This document shows, in pieces, positions 15,093 to 24,195 of a stretch of DNA of 64,000 nt (position 1 is its first letter; each line of letters starts with the position of its first letter). Made by a program: the position numbers and the translations under genes. Source of the DNA: Salinirubrum litoreum (GTDB taxonomy: Archaea > Halobacteriota > Halobacteria > Halobacteriales > Haloferacaceae); NCBI RefSeq assembly GCF_020567425.1, contig NZ_JAJCVJ010000002.1, positions 1,095,068 through 1,159,067 of the forward strand, given 5' to 3'. Under the pieces are notes generated by a model. The model was not told the DNA's origin. It saw only the letters and a list, made by a program, of their open reading frames with translations, and ran no database searches.

Positions 15093-16343
15093 ATGAACGG
15101 GCGTCCGAGTTCGACGGGGGCGTCGGCGGACTCGTCAACCGACAGGTCGGTCGACGCCGCGACCGACACGGCCGACAGACCGACCGCCCTGCTCGTCGTC
15201 GGGACCCGACCCGAACTGGTCAAGATGGCACCCGTCTGCCGCGCGTTGTCGGACGCCGACTGGCGGGTTCGACTCGTCCACACCGGCCAGCACTACGACG
15301 AGGCGCTCTCGGACACCTTCTTCGAGACACTCGGTCTCCCGACGCCCGAGACCAACCTCGGCGTCGGCAGCGGGAGCCACGCCGCACAGACTGCCCGGAC
15401 GATGGTCGGCGTCGAACGACTCCTCGACGGAAGCCCGACCACCGACGCGAACTCGCCAGCGGATGCCGATCCACCGACAGTCGTCCTCGCACAAGGGGAC
15501 ACGAACGCGGTCGTCGGCACCGCACTCGCGACCTGTAAGACGCCGGTCCCCTTCGCACACGTCGAGGCCGGACTGCGGAGCGGCGACCGTGCGATGCCCG
15601 AGGAGGTGAACCGCATCGTCGCGGACCAGGTCGCCGACCTGCTGTTCGCGCCGACCGACGAGGCCCGCGACAGCCTGCGGCGCGAGGGTGTCGCCGACCG
15701 GCCTACACAGCAGGTCCACGTCACCGGCAACACGGTCGTCGACGCCTGTCTCGCTCACCGCACGGTCGCCGAACGCGAGTCGTCGGTGCTCGCCGCTCTC
15801 GGTCTCACGCCCGGCGAGTTCGTGCTCGCCACGATCCACCGACCGCGAAACACCGACGATCACCCCCGCCTCCGCCGGATCGTCGGCGCACTCGACGGTG
15901 CCCCGTTCCCGGTCGTGCTCCCGGCACACCCGCGAACGCGCCGCGCGATGGAGTCGGCCGGGATTCGGCCGACCGGCGCACTTCGCGTCACGGACCCCCT
16001 CGACTACCTCGACTTCCTCCGTCTGCTCGACACGGCCCGTGTCGTCGTCACCGACTCCGGCGGCGTGCAGGAGGAGGCGTCGGCACTGGAGACGCCGTGT
16101 CTCACGGTCCGGCCCCACACCGAGCGTCCGGAGACGGTCGCGGCCGGCGTCAACGAACTCGTCTCGCCGGCCGAACTCGCCGGGCGACTCCGGACCGTCT
16201 TCGAGACCGACGCCGAGTCGATGGTCGGCGCGACCGACCTCTACGGCGACGGGCGGGCCGGCGAGCGCATCGTCGGCCTGCTCTCGGCGGCCTTCGGCGT
16301 CGACTCCGGGAGAGAGACCACCGTCTCGGAGGTGACAGAGTGA
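15093..16343 (+). CDS. wecB: UDP-N-acetylglucosamine 2-epimerase
   Basis: 416 residues. Converts UDP-GlcNAc to UDP-ManNAc. Diagnostic stretches are LVVGTRPELVKMAPV, VHTGQHYDEALSDTFFE, HVEAGLRSGDRAMPEEVNR and the nucleotide-binding VTDSGGVQEEA. The first 30 residues are a Ser/Thr/Asp-rich extension before the catalytic domain. The stop overlaps the GTG of the dehydrogenase gene by 4 bases, so the two steps of UDP-ManNAcA synthesis are translationally coupled. Confidence 0.92.
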   Translation: MNGRPSSTGASADSSTDRSVDAATDTADRPTALLVVGTRPELVKMAPVCRALSDADWRVRLVHTGQHYDEALSDTFFETLGLPTPETNLGVGSGSHAAQTARTMVGVERLLDGSPTTDANSPADADPPTVVLAQGDTNAVVGTALATCKTPVPFAHVEAGLRSGDRAMPEEVNRIVADQVADLLFAPTDEARDSLRREGVADRPTQQVHVTGNTVVDACLAHRTVAERESSVLAALGLTPGEFVLATIHRPRNTDDHPRLRRIVGALDGAPFPVVLPAHPRTRRAMESAGIRPTGALRVTDPLDYLDFLRLLDTARVVVTDSGGVQEEASALETPCLTVRPHTERPETVAAGVNELVSPAELAGRLRTVFETDAESMVGATDLYGDGRAGERIVGLLSAAFGVDSGRETTVSEVTE

Positions 16344-17629
16344 GGCTCTGTGTCGTCGGTCTCGGCCACGTCGGCCTGCCGCTCGCGCTGCTGTTCGCCC
16401 GCGAGCACACGGTCGTCGGCGTGGACGTGGACGAGCAACTGGTCGCGGCGCTGAATCGCGGCGAGCTATCGGCCGAGGAACCGGCGATCCGCGCGTTGTT
16501 CGAGCGCGTCCGGGCCGACTTCACCGCCCGAACCGCCCCGGTCCCGGCCGACGCCTACCTGCTCGCCACGCCGACACCACTCGACCCCGAGGCGAACGCG
16601 GCCGACCTCTCTGCGGTGATCGCGGCGACCGAGTCGGTCGGCGAGGTGCTCTCGCCCGGCGACCTCGCCGTCCTCGTCTCGACGGTCCCGCCGGGGACGA
16701 CCGACGAACTCGTCGCGCCCCTGCTGGCCCGCACCGCCGACACCGACGACTTCCTGCTCGCTCACTGCCCGGAGCGCGCCCTGCCGGGGAACACGCTGGC
16801 GGAGATGACCGCCAACAGCCGACTCGTCGGCGGCGTCGACGCGGCCTCGACTGCGGCCGCGAGCGACCTCTTCGGGGCGGTCGCCGAGGGACCGATCCAC
16901 GAGACGACGGCCCGTCTCGCGGAGTTCGTGAAACTCACCGAGAACACCTACCGCGACGTGAACATCGCCCTCGCGAACGAACTGGCGACGGTCGCCGAAC
17001 GTGTCGGCGTCGACGGCCACCGCGCCATCGACCTCGCGAACGAACACCCTCGCGTCGCGGTCCACCGGCCCGGGCCGGGCGTCGGCGGCCACTGCATCAC
17101 CATCGACCCGCTGTTTCTCGCGCAGTCGGCCCCCAGCACTCGGCTGATCTCGACCGCCCGCGCGGTCAACGACGGGATGGCACACCACGCGGCCGGACTC
17201 GTCCGCGAGACGCTCCGCGACGCGTTCGCGGCGTCGATGCCGGTCGACCGCCGACCGACCGTCACGCTCCTCGGTGTCGCCTACAAGGGCGACGTGAGCG
17301 ACACCCGCGAGACGCCTGCCCTGCCGATCACCCGTCTCCTCCAGAGCGCCGGCTACGAGGTTCGTGTCTACGATCCGCACGTCGAGTCGTTCGCGGTCGA
17401 CCCGGTGGCACTCGCCGAGGCGGTGACAGACAGCGACTGCCTCCTGCTCGTCACCGACCACGCGGCGTTTCACGACCTCGACCCGACCGAGGTGGGCGAG
17501 GCGATGGCGACCCGGACGCTGGTCGACACCCGGAACCACCTCGACGCCGACCGGTGGCGCGAGGCGGGGTTCTCGGTACGAGTGCTCGGCGACGGGCGGG
17601 ACTCGCCTGGTCACGGTCGGGAGTCGTAG
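16340..17629 (+). CDS. wecC: UDP-N-acetyl-D-mannosamine dehydrogenase (nucleotide-sugar dehydrogenase)
   Basis: 429 residues starting at the GTG at 16340, which overlaps the epimerase stop; upstream in-frame codons lie inside wecB. The Rossmann NAD site is VVGLGHVGLPLALLFA. The middle domain has EFVKLTENTYRDVNIALAN with the catalytic lysine, the active-site cysteine is in GPGVGGHCITIDP, and the C-terminal domain has LLGVAYKGDVSDTRETP. The family oxidises the C6 hydroxyl of UDP-sugars twice; linkage to wecB points to UDP-ManNAcA as product. It ends 3 bases from the convergent AglF-like gene. Confidence 0.9.
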   Translation: MRLCVVGLGHVGLPLALLFAREHTVVGVDVDEQLVAALNRGELSAEEPAIRALFERVRADFTARTAPVPADAYLLATPTPLDPEANAADLSAVIAATESVGEVLSPGDLAVLVSTVPPGTTDELVAPLLARTADTDDFLLAHCPERALPGNTLAEMTANSRLVGGVDAASTAAASDLFGAVAEGPIHETTARLAEFVKLTENTYRDVNIALANELATVAERVGVDGHRAIDLANEHPRVAVHRPGPGVGGHCITIDPLFLAQSAPSTRLISTARAVNDGMAHHAAGLVRETLRDAFAASMPVDRRPTVTLLGVAYKGDVSDTRETPALPITRLLQSAGYEVRVYDPHVESFAVDPVALAEAVTDSDCLLLVTDHAAFHDLDPTEVGEAMATRTLVDTRNHLDADRWREAGFSVRVLGDGRDSPGHGRES

Positions 17630-17632
17630 GGG

Positions 17633-18358
17633 TCAGTTCGCGTCGACGCGGGTCGACAGTCGCCGCTCGGCACGGTCGCGGTCCTCGGGGTAGCCGACGT
17701 CGACGCGCCAGCCGTCCATCTGAATCGCGTCGATCCGCCGACCGCTCTCGATCAGGAGGTGGATCGCGTCGGTCAGTTCGTACTCGCCACGGTCGGAGGG
17801 CTGGACGAGTCGGCAGGCGTCGAAGATCGCCGGCGAGAAGCTGTAGAAGCCGGTCATGACGAGTCGGGACGGCGGGTCGTCCGGCTTCTCGACGACGTCG
17901 ACGATCTCCCCGGCGTCGTTCGTCACGCAGACGCCGTACCGACTGGCGGCCGACTCGGACACTTCCTCCACGAGAAACGCGGCGTCGGTGTCCGACTCGC
18001 GCTGTCGCCGGAGCACGTCGCCGAGGTTCGCCCGAAAGACGTTGTCGCCGAGCATGACGAGAAAGTCGTCGTCGACGTACGGCTCGGCGGTCAGCAGGGC
18101 GTGTGCCAGTCCCTGCTGTTCACGCTGGTGTGCGTAGGTGATCGGGACGCCCCGGAACTCGTCTTCGTAGTGGTCGATGATCTGCTCTTTCCGGTGGCCG
18201 ACGACGACCACCAGCGACTCGACGCCGAGTGCGGCAAGTTGGGAGAAACAGTGGGTGAGGATCGGGACGCCGGCCACCTCGACCAGCCCTTTCGGTCGGT
18301 CCGCAGTCAGCGGGCGGAGTCGCGTCCCCTCGCCGGCGGCCAGCACGACGGCTTGCAT
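17633..18358 (-). CDS. aglF: Sugar-1-phosphate nucleotidyltransferase, AglF-like
   Basis: 241 residues. The signature LAAGEGTRLRPLT followed by RPKGLVEVAG binds the nucleotide, FLVMLGDNVF carries the catalytic aspartate, and EKPDDPPS and GFYSFSP follow. The length matches single-domain glucose-1-phosphate uridylyl- or thymidylyltransferases, without the C-terminal left-handed helix of the bifunctional GlmU-like enzymes. In Haloferax the homologous AglF makes UDP-glucose for S-layer N-glycosylation, and the location beside glycan genes agrees. Nucleotide specificity is not certain. A reverse TATA-like element at about 18385-18394 fits the ATG at 18358. Confidence 0.8.
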   Translation of the reverse strand: MQAVVLAAGEGTRLRPLTADRPKGLVEVAGVPILTHCFSQLAALGVESLVVVVGHRKEQIIDHYEDEFRGVPITYAHQREQQGLAHALLTAEPYVDDDFLVMLGDNVFRANLGDVLRRQRESDTDAAFLVEEVSESAASRYGVCVTNDAGEIVDVVEKPDDPPSRLVMTGFYSFSPAIFDACRLVQPSDRGEYELTDAIHLLIESGRRIDAIQMDGWRVDVGYPEDRDRAERRLSTRVDAN

Positions 18359-18485
18359 ACCCGGAGAGACGACCGCACACGGTACTGTTATGTCCCGACT
18401 GCCGGCGGGTCCTCCGTGTTAATCGCGGCCTACCCGGTCGCGCTCCGCACGAGGGTTTATCCGAGAGACCGGGACCACCGCCGGT

Positions 18486-19421
18486 ATGGACTGCGACTGT
18501 GCGGTGACCACCGCCGCAGGGGTGGCTTTCGTCGGCATCCGCCTCCGGAACCCGACACCGGTCGCGCGGCGGGTCCGCGTCGAGAACCGACTCGCCGGGC
18601 CCCTCCTGCCGCCCCGAGCCGAGGGTGTCCCCGACGCCGGGTGGGACGAGACCGGTGTCTCGGTCGTCGTCCCGCCGCACGAGAGCCGACCGCTGGGCTA
18701 CGCCTGTCCGCTCGACGTAGCGACCGACGACGCCGCGTCGGCCCGATCGCTCGTCGATCCGGAACTCGCCGATCCGGAACTCGCCGATCCGCCTGCGGCG
18801 GTCGTCACAGACGAGCGAGCCTCGGAGTCGGACGAGACCACGAACCGTTCGGCCACCGACCAATCTCGCTCCATCGTCGACGACCCTCGTTCGGCCGCCG
18901 CCGCCGCCGACGACGACGACGAGAGCGTCCGCGCAGTCGTCCGTGACCTCGGCCGCCCCGCACCGCCGCGTGACGCGGTGCCGGCTCCCGACTCCGCTCC
19001 CGTCGCCGACTCCGATTCGGCGGGTGACGACGAGCGCCGACCGGCGCTCGCCGTCCTCGACGCGACCGCCGACCGCTCGACGACCGGCACTCCCGACACG
19101 TCCGACGGCCACGCGACCACCGACCCCCGTCACACGCCAGACGACCACGAGGCGTCGGCAGACAGCCTGCCACCGCCGGTCGCGGCGTGGCTCACCGCGA
19201 TCGAGGGTCGGATCGAGAGCGCCGAACGACTCGACCCGGACACCTCGGTCGCGACGGCGACGCGGGCAGTCGAGGCGAGCGACGTCCCGCCGTCCCACCT
19301 CCCGGCACGAGTCGCCGAGGACCGCCGCCGACTGCGCGCGCTCGCCGACCGGATCGACCGACTCGTCGCACGCGCCGAGTCGGCGTCGGTACCGACCGAC
19401 CACCTCCGGAGGCTGTCGTGA
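18486..19421 (+). CDS. Haloarchaeal hypothetical protein, DUF7857-like
   Basis: 311 residues. An N-terminal domain of about 80 residues contains IRLRNPTPVARRVRVENRL, a pattern also seen in other small haloarchaeal proteins. It is followed by a long acidic, Ser/Thr/Asp-rich disordered stretch (about residues 85-225, with a VDPELADPELADP duplication) and a predicted C-terminal alpha-helical segment (PVAAWLTAIEGRIESAERL onward). No enzymatic motif is visible. The stop overlaps the GTG of a MinD/ParA-like ATPase, implying partnership. TATA-like GGGTTTATCC at 18453-18462 matches the ATG at 18486. Confidence 0.6.
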   Translation: MDCDCAVTTAAGVAFVGIRLRNPTPVARRVRVENRLAGPLLPPRAEGVPDAGWDETGVSVVVPPHESRPLGYACPLDVATDDAASARSLVDPELADPELADPPAAVVTDERASESDETTNRSATDQSRSIVDDPRSAAAAADDDDESVRAVVRDLGRPAPPRDAVPAPDSAPVADSDSAGDDERRPALAVLDATADRSTTGTPDTSDGHATTDPRHTPDDHEASADSLPPPVAAWLTAIEGRIESAERLDPDTSVATATRAVEASDVPPSHLPARVAEDRRRLRALADRIDRLVARAESASVPTDHLRRLS

Positions 19422-20071
19422 TCCTCGCGGTCGCGGGCGGGAAGGGCGGCGTCGGCAAGTCCACGGTGGCCCTCTCGCTGGCGGCGGCGACCGACGCGGT
19501 GCTGGTGGACGCCGACCTCGGGATGGCCGACCTGCCGACCGGTCGCGGGCCGGACCTGCACGACGTGCTGACCGGGCGTGCCGACCCCTGCGAGGCGGTG
19601 CGTGGCGGCCCGGTTCGACTCGTCCCCTGCGGGCGGAGTCTCGCGGGTGCGCGGGCCGCCGACGTCACGCGCCTCGCCGACGCGGTCGACACGCTCGCCG
19701 ACGAGTTCGGCGACGTCCTCGTGGACTGTCCGGCGGGGCTGTCGGCCGACGTGGGCGTCCCGCTGGCGGTCGCGGACGCCTGCCTGCTGGTCGCGTCACC
19801 GCACCGGTTCGCGCTGGCCGACGCGATCCGGACGCGGGAACTGGCCCGGGAACTCGACGCCGGTCTCGTCACCGTCGCGCTGAACCGCGCTGGCGAGGAT
19901 CCGCCGACTGCGGCCGTCCGGCGCGCACTCGGCGCACCGGTCGTCGCGGTGCCCGAGTCCGACGCCCTCCGGCGGTCGGTGTCGGCGGGCGACCCCGTCG
20001 CTCCGTCCGAACCCTCGCCGGCAGGCGGTGCTGTCGCCGAACTCGTCGCGGCACTGGAGCACTGTCGCTGA
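19418..20071 (+). CDS. MinD/ParA-family ATPase
   Basis: 217 residues from the GTG at 19418, which overlaps the upstream stop; longer readings run into that gene. The deviant Walker A is AGGKGGVGKSTVALSLA with the signature lysine, followed by VLVDADLGMADLPTG (switch I region) and VLVDCPAGLS (Walker B). The ParA/MinD ATPases dimerise on ATP and position or partition cell components. No C-terminal amphipathic MinD helix is obvious. It is shorter than typical MinD (about 260). Its function is probably tied to the acidic protein encoded just before it. Confidence 0.82.
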   Translation: MILAVAGGKGGVGKSTVALSLAAATDAVLVDADLGMADLPTGRGPDLHDVLTGRADPCEAVRGGPVRLVPCGRSLAGARAADVTRLADAVDTLADEFGDVLVDCPAGLSADVGVPLAVADACLLVASPHRFALADAIRTRELARELDAGLVTVALNRAGEDPPTAAVRRALGAPVVAVPESDALRRSVSAGDPVAPSEPSPAGGAVAELVAALEHCR

Positions 20072-20149
20072 GAGTCGGGCAGTTCGGCCGGGCAGACGCC
20101 GCCCCCGACGAGCGTGCCGTACATGAGTCTCGGGGCCCTACACCCGTCG

Positions 20150-20512
20150 ATGACAGGCGACCCGAACCGGCTGCGGCGACGACTGCTCGCGGCGACCGCT
20201 GCGGCAGTGACGGCTGGACTCGCAGGCTGTGCGAGCGGCGGCGACAGACCCACGCGGACCACACCGACGCCGACGGTGCCCGAGGAGTACGTCACCGCCA
20301 CCTCGCTGAACGGCCGAGCCAGAAGTCCGGGATCACTCGCCCCGCAGTCGGCGGTGCAGTATCGGGACAGCCCGGTCGACGGCCAGCAGTGTTCGACCTG
20401 CCAGTTCTACATCCCGGACAAGAACGGCGACGGCAGCGGCGCGTGCAGCATCGTGGAGGGGACTATCGCACCCGAGGGCTACTGTACGAGTTACGCCCCG
20501 CAGCGAGAGTGA
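20150..20512 (+). CDS. Tat-exported HiPIP-like iron-sulfur lipoprotein
   Basis: 120 residues from the ATG at 20150. RRRLLAATAAAVTAGLAGC gives a twin-arginine motif with a lipobox cysteine at residue 27. After a Thr/Pro-rich linker come four cysteines (81, 84, 99, 112) in the spacing C-x2-C-x14-C-x12-C, with aromatic residues around them and a glycine before the last cysteine, the pattern of high-potential iron-sulfur proteins holding one [4Fe-4S]. Electron transfer on the outer face of the membrane is the likely role. An upstream ATG at 20114 would add 12 residues and spoil the signal peptide. Confidence 0.78.
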   Translation: MTGDPNRLRRRLLAATAAAVTAGLAGCASGGDRPTRTTPTPTVPEEYVTATSLNGRARSPGSLAPQSAVQYRDSPVDGQQCSTCQFYIPDKNGDGSGACSIVEGTIAPEGYCTSYAPQRE

Positions 20513-20784
20513 CGCTCTCCCGTCGAGCCACCACGTCGGCGGCCCGGAGGCACGCTCGGTGATCGTCGCGAACACCGGATCGACGGGTGAATCGGGGCTG
20601 TGGACCTCGCCGCTCGTCGCCGACGACCGGACGACGACCCGGGACGGTTCCGGCGCGACTGGGCCGGTCCTGCCCCGGCGGTGACCGGTCGCCATCGGCG
20701 GGTCGAATTCGCCAGCCGTCGGCGCGACTCGGAGTCGTGAGCGAACAGCAAGGTCTAACAGGATGGGCCCCGAATCAGCGCGTG
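20513..20784. other. Intergenic region before the 2Fe-2S ferredoxin
   Basis: 272 bases. I see no convincing gene; short open frames on both strands lack conserved features. The element GTCTAACA at 20753-20760 is placed about 26 bases before the ferredoxin start and is a probable TATA box. Confidence 0.45.
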
Positions 20785-21174
20785 ATGCCCACGGTAGAAT
20801 ACCTCAACTACGAAGTGCTCGACGACAACGGGTGGGACCTCGACGACGACGATCTCTTCGACAAGGCGGCCGGCGCCGGCCTCGACGAGATGGACTACGG
20901 TGAACTCGACGTCAACGAGGGCGAGTACATCCTCGAAGCGGCCGAAGCGCAGGGCTACGACTGGCCCTTCTCGTGCCGCGCGGGTGCCTGTGCGAACTGC
21001 GCAGCCATCGTCAAGACGGGCGAGATCGACATGGACATGCAGCAGATCCTCTCCGACGAGGAGGTCGACGAGAAGAACGTTCGGCTGACCTGCATCGGTT
21101 CGCCCGCCGCAGACGAGCTTCAGATCGTCTACAACGCGAAGCACCTGGACTACCTCCAGAACCGCGTCATCTGA
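20785..21174 (+). CDS. fer: 2Fe-2S ferredoxin, halophilic type
   Basis: 129 residues. Cysteines 64, 69, 72 and 103 ([10 protein letters not shown] and LTCIG) hold a plant-type [2Fe-2S] cluster. Residues about 15-45 form the acidic insertion ([14 protein letters not shown]) that characterises halobacterial ferredoxins and aids solubility in salt. It is the main electron carrier for 2-oxoacid oxidoreductases in haloarchaea. The start ATGCCCACG at 20785 follows a TATA-like box by the leaderless spacing; upstream in-frame codons are not expected to be translated. Confidence 0.95.
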   Translation: MPTVEYLNYEVLDDNGWDLDDDDLFDKAAGAGLDEMDYGELDVNEGEYILEAAEAQGYDWPFSCRAGACANCAAIVKTGEIDMDMQQILSDEEVDEKNVRLTCIGSPAADELQIVYNAKHLDYLQNRVI

Positions 21175-21275
21175 GGCTCCCGATCCCGACCCTTCTTTCG
21201 CCGCACTCCCTCAGCCGTGGCGCTGGCGACTGCCAAGAGTAACGCCTTTCCACCTCCCGCCCGCCGGTCGAGACA

Positions 21276-22280
21276 GTGCCGACCTCGTTGACGACTCTCG
21301 CCTCGCTCCCCGACCTCCTGCGACTCCTCGCGGTCCCGGTCCTCGGGTGGGCCGCCTACCGGGATATCCAGACGCGCCGAGTCCCGAACCGGACGTGGCT
21401 CCCGCTCGGCGTGCTCGGCCTCATCCTGCTGGCAGTCGATCTCTGGGCCGTCGTCCCGCCGACGACGTTCACCGACCGACTCGTTCTTCTGCGGACTGCG
21501 ATCAGTCTCGGCTTCGTCGCGCCGCTCGCGTATCTGTTCTGGCGACTCGGTGGGTTCGGCGGGGCCGACGCGAAGGCGCTGATCGTCCTCGCCGTCCTCT
21601 TTCCGACGTTCCCGACCTACTTCCTGCCGGGGGTCGCGCTCCCGGTCGTCGTGCCGACGCTGGGGGTCTTCTCGATGACGATCCTGACGAACACGGTCGT
21701 TCTCGGACTGGCGTACCCGCTCGGTGTGGCGCTCCGGAACGTCCTGCGCCGAGATTTCGCGCCCGTCATGCTGTTGGGTCACCGCTCGGAGGTCGTCGAC
21801 CTCTCGGAGGCACACGGCCGACTCATGGAGACGACCGAGGGGTACACGCGCTCCGGCCTCGATCTGGACGCGCTCCGGATGTACCTGCGCTGGCGCGGGA
21901 CGACGCTCGCCGACCTCCGGGCCGACCCCGAGAACCACCGCGATCCGACGAGTGTCGGCGAGACGTACGAGCCGACCGACGGCGCGGTGAACGCCGCGTC
22001 CGGCGGACAGCCGAGCGAATTCGGCGGACCACACGCTCCGGCCGAGGTAACCGCCGACGACCCGTGGGCCGCCGAGCGCTTCTTAGACGAGATCGAGGGG
22101 TCGGCCTACGGCACCGACGCCGAGACGCTCCGCGAGGGACTGGCGGTCGTGACCGATCGGGAGTTGGTGTGGGTCTCGCCGGGGATCCCCTTCGTCGTCC
22201 CGATGTTTTTGGGGCTGGTGGCGGCGCTCACCTACGGCGACCTGCTCGTCGGTCTGCTGGGGTCGCTCGGCCTGTTGTGA
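21276..22280 (+). CDS. pibD: Prepilin/prearchaellin peptidase (A24 family)
   Basis: 334 residues, GTG start. The two catalytic aspartates of type IV prepilin peptidases are in [16 protein letters not shown] and [13 protein letters not shown] (a GxGD-like motif). Four N-terminal and about two C-terminal helices flank a large cytosolic loop (about residues 165-300) typical of the haloarchaeal form. It cleaves class III signal peptides of archaellins and adhesion pilins. The pilin-like cluster at 295-3905 is the obvious potential substrate set, though it is 17 kb away. Confidence 0.85.
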   Translation: MPTSLTTLASLPDLLRLLAVPVLGWAAYRDIQTRRVPNRTWLPLGVLGLILLAVDLWAVVPPTTFTDRLVLLRTAISLGFVAPLAYLFWRLGGFGGADAKALIVLAVLFPTFPTYFLPGVALPVVVPTLGVFSMTILTNTVVLGLAYPLGVALRNVLRRDFAPVMLLGHRSEVVDLSEAHGRLMETTEGYTRSGLDLDALRMYLRWRGTTLADLRADPENHRDPTSVGETYEPTDGAVNAASGGQPSEFGGPHAPAEVTADDPWAAERFLDEIEGSAYGTDAETLREGLAVVTDRELVWVSPGIPFVVPMFLGLVAALTYGDLLVGLLGSLGLL

Positions 22281-22357
22281 GCAGTGGTCGAGCACAGACC
22301 GGGTGCGAGAGGGACCGACACACAAGACCTATCGGTCGCGCCCGTCTCCCATCGCCC

Positions 22358-22726
22358 ATGACGGAGACGCCCGCGCTGGACTTCGGCGACGACGGCCTGG
22401 TGCCCGCAGTCGCACAGGACGCCGACTCGGGGGAGGTGTTGATGCTCGCGTACGCTTCACGGGAGGCGGTCGAACGCACCCGCGAGACCGGGCTGGCACA
22501 CTACTACTCCCGAAGTAGGGACGAACTCTGGCAGAAGGGTGGCTCCAGCGGCCACACCCAGGCCGTCTCGGAGATCCGGGTCGACTGTGACGGCGACGCC
22601 CTGCTCTACCTCGTCGAGCAGACCGGCGGCGCGTGTCACACCGGGTACCGGTCCTGTTTCTACCGGACCATCGACGGCGAGGCGGTCGGCGAACAGGTGT
22701 TCGATCCCGACGACGTGTACGAGTGA
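22358..22726 (+). CDS. hisI: Phosphoribosyl-AMP cyclohydrolase
   Basis: 122 residues. Third step of histidine synthesis: opens the purine ring of phosphoribosyl-AMP. Family motifs are [28 protein letters not shown], the metal-binding [13 protein letters not shown] and the cysteine pair in [14 protein letters not shown] that bind Zn. Monofunctional, without the HisE domain, as usual in archaea. It overlaps the next gene by one base (A of TGA/ATG at 22726), so the two are coupled. Confidence 0.95.
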   Translation: MTETPALDFGDDGLVPAVAQDADSGEVLMLAYASREAVERTRETGLAHYYSRSRDELWQKGGSSGHTQAVSEIRVDCDGDALLYLVEQTGGACHTGYRSCFYRTIDGEAVGEQVFDPDDVYE

Positions 22727-23883
22727 TGTCCGGGGGCGAATCGACAGCCGACCTCACGGACGCCTCGGGACTCGTGACCGCGATCCGGGAGGCACACGAC
22801 CGCCGCCGGCGGATCGAGTCCGAGATCGAAGACCACGGGGAGGCGACGGTTCGGCAGGTCGCGGACGCCTACGACCGGGCGACCGACCTGCTCGACCGGT
22901 ACGAGGACAGCGCCACCGGCACGGGCAGAGAGAACTTCAAATCCTACGTGGAGTTCCAGGAGGCGTTTCTCGAACTGACCGAGGACCTGCCCGAGGACCT
23001 GCCGCACCGCGACGCCTTCGAGACGGCCAACGACGGGTTCGACAAGCGCCGCCTCTCCGAATCTGACTTCGAGCGTGCTCGGGAGTTGCTGTCGCCTGTC
23101 GCGGACGTCGCGGGCCTGCTGGATCGCCGGACAGCGGCGAAGACGGCGCTCCGAGACGCCCGGTCGGACGCCCGCCGGCGGCAGTCGAAGCTGTCGGATC
23201 GGATCGAGGAACTGGAGCAGTTGACCGCGCTGGGTGACGCCGATCTGGACGCGCCGGTCGGGGAGTTGCGCGAACCGATCTCGAACTACGACGAGGCGGT
23301 CCGGGAGGCCTTCCGGACGTTCCGGCGGGAGTCGAGCGCCCGCCAGGTGCTGGCGTTCGTGCGCGACACCGGACAGTTCCCGCTGGTCGACTATCGCCAG
23401 CCACCGAACGATCTGTGGGAGTACGTCCGGTCGCACGCGGCGGGTGCAGAGTCGGTTCCGCAACTCCTGGAGTACGCGGGCTACTCGCAGTCGAAGTTAG
23501 ATCACTACGTCGACGACCCGACCGCGCTCCGGACGCGGGTCGGCACCCACCGGACCTACCTCGAACGGCTGGACGCCGACCCGCTGACGGTCGGGTGGCC
23601 GCCACCGGCGGCAGACCACCTGCGGTACCGGCTCTCGGAACTGATCGCGGTCGTCGGTCGGTTCGCGCCGGAGTCGGTCGTCGCGGACCTGCGGAGTCTG
23701 CGGTCGCTGACCGACGATACCGAGTGGTACGCCAGACTCCGAGAGTCGGCGCTGGCCCGGACCGAGTTGGGCGAGGACGAGCGCGAGCGACTGGCGTCCG
23801 GGCAGGTCGCCGAGGAACTGGACGCGTGTCGGACAGCACACGAGGAACTCGCGGACGCGCTCGCCGAGTACGAGACCGAGTGA
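22726..23883 (+). CDS. Haloarchaeal coiled-coil protein, DUF7118-like
   Basis: 385 residues from the ATG at 22726; longer readings extend into hisI. The protein is strongly charged and mostly helical, with long stretches of heptad-like sequence (IREAHDRRRRIESEIEDH, RDARSDARRRQSKLSDRIE, ESALARTELGEDERERLAS). No membrane segment, signal or catalytic motif is seen. It resembles the conserved haloarchaeal DUF7118 family found next to hisI. Role unknown; a scaffold or nucleoid-related function would be a guess. Confidence 0.65.
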   Translation: MSGGESTADLTDASGLVTAIREAHDRRRRIESEIEDHGEATVRQVADAYDRATDLLDRYEDSATGTGRENFKSYVEFQEAFLELTEDLPEDLPHRDAFETANDGFDKRRLSESDFERARELLSPVADVAGLLDRRTAAKTALRDARSDARRRQSKLSDRIEELEQLTALGDADLDAPVGELREPISNYDEAVREAFRTFRRESSARQVLAFVRDTGQFPLVDYRQPPNDLWEYVRSHAAGAESVPQLLEYAGYSQSKLDHYVDDPTALRTRVGTHRTYLERLDADPLTVGWPPPAADHLRYRLSELIAVVGRFAPESVVADLRSLRSLTDDTEWYARLRESALARTELGEDERERLASGQVAEELDACRTAHEELADALAEYETE

Positions 23884-24195
23884 GACGACCGGCCGAAAGT
23901 TCTGCTCACGACAGACTCACCAGTCAGACGGGCTGGCGCGACCCTGTGTCGCGCCGACGGTCGCAGGTCGGCCATCGCTGATCTGACTGGTCCACCGGGT
24001 GTTGCGTGGACCTTCACAGATTCCACCGGGTGGGACTTTCACCTCTCGTCGTTTACGACAGCCTCAACCGAGTGATCACCGACCGCCTCGATTCGATTCC
24101 CGTCGTCGCCGACCCGACTCGATTCACCACTCGTCGTCAGCGACAGATTCTTGCGAGTCCTACTCTCCGACCGACGAATCAAAAGGGAAAACGTC
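23884..24195. other. Gene-free stretch with dispersed TTCACC-CTCGTCG motifs
   Basis: 312 bases with convergent genes on both sides. Holds motif copies around 24036-24052 (GACTTTCACCTCTCGTCGT) and 24121-24136 (GATTCACCACTCGTCG), and several CGATTC/GACTCG words. No gene or hairpin terminator is clear. Confidence 0.45.

Noticed and set aside
16097-16339. N-terminal extension of the WecC-like protein
   Set aside because: It would overlap wecB in another frame with Arg-rich sequence; the GTG at 16340 gives a normal Rossmann start.
19187-19417. N-terminal extension of the MinD-like ATPase
   Set aside because: It lies over the upstream gene in another frame; the Walker A motif begins directly at the GTG at 19418.
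20587-20784. N-terminal extension of the 2Fe-2S ferredoxin
   Set aside because: Known halophilic ferredoxins start at the M-P-T-V-E-Y equivalent; the extension contains the TATA-like promoter.
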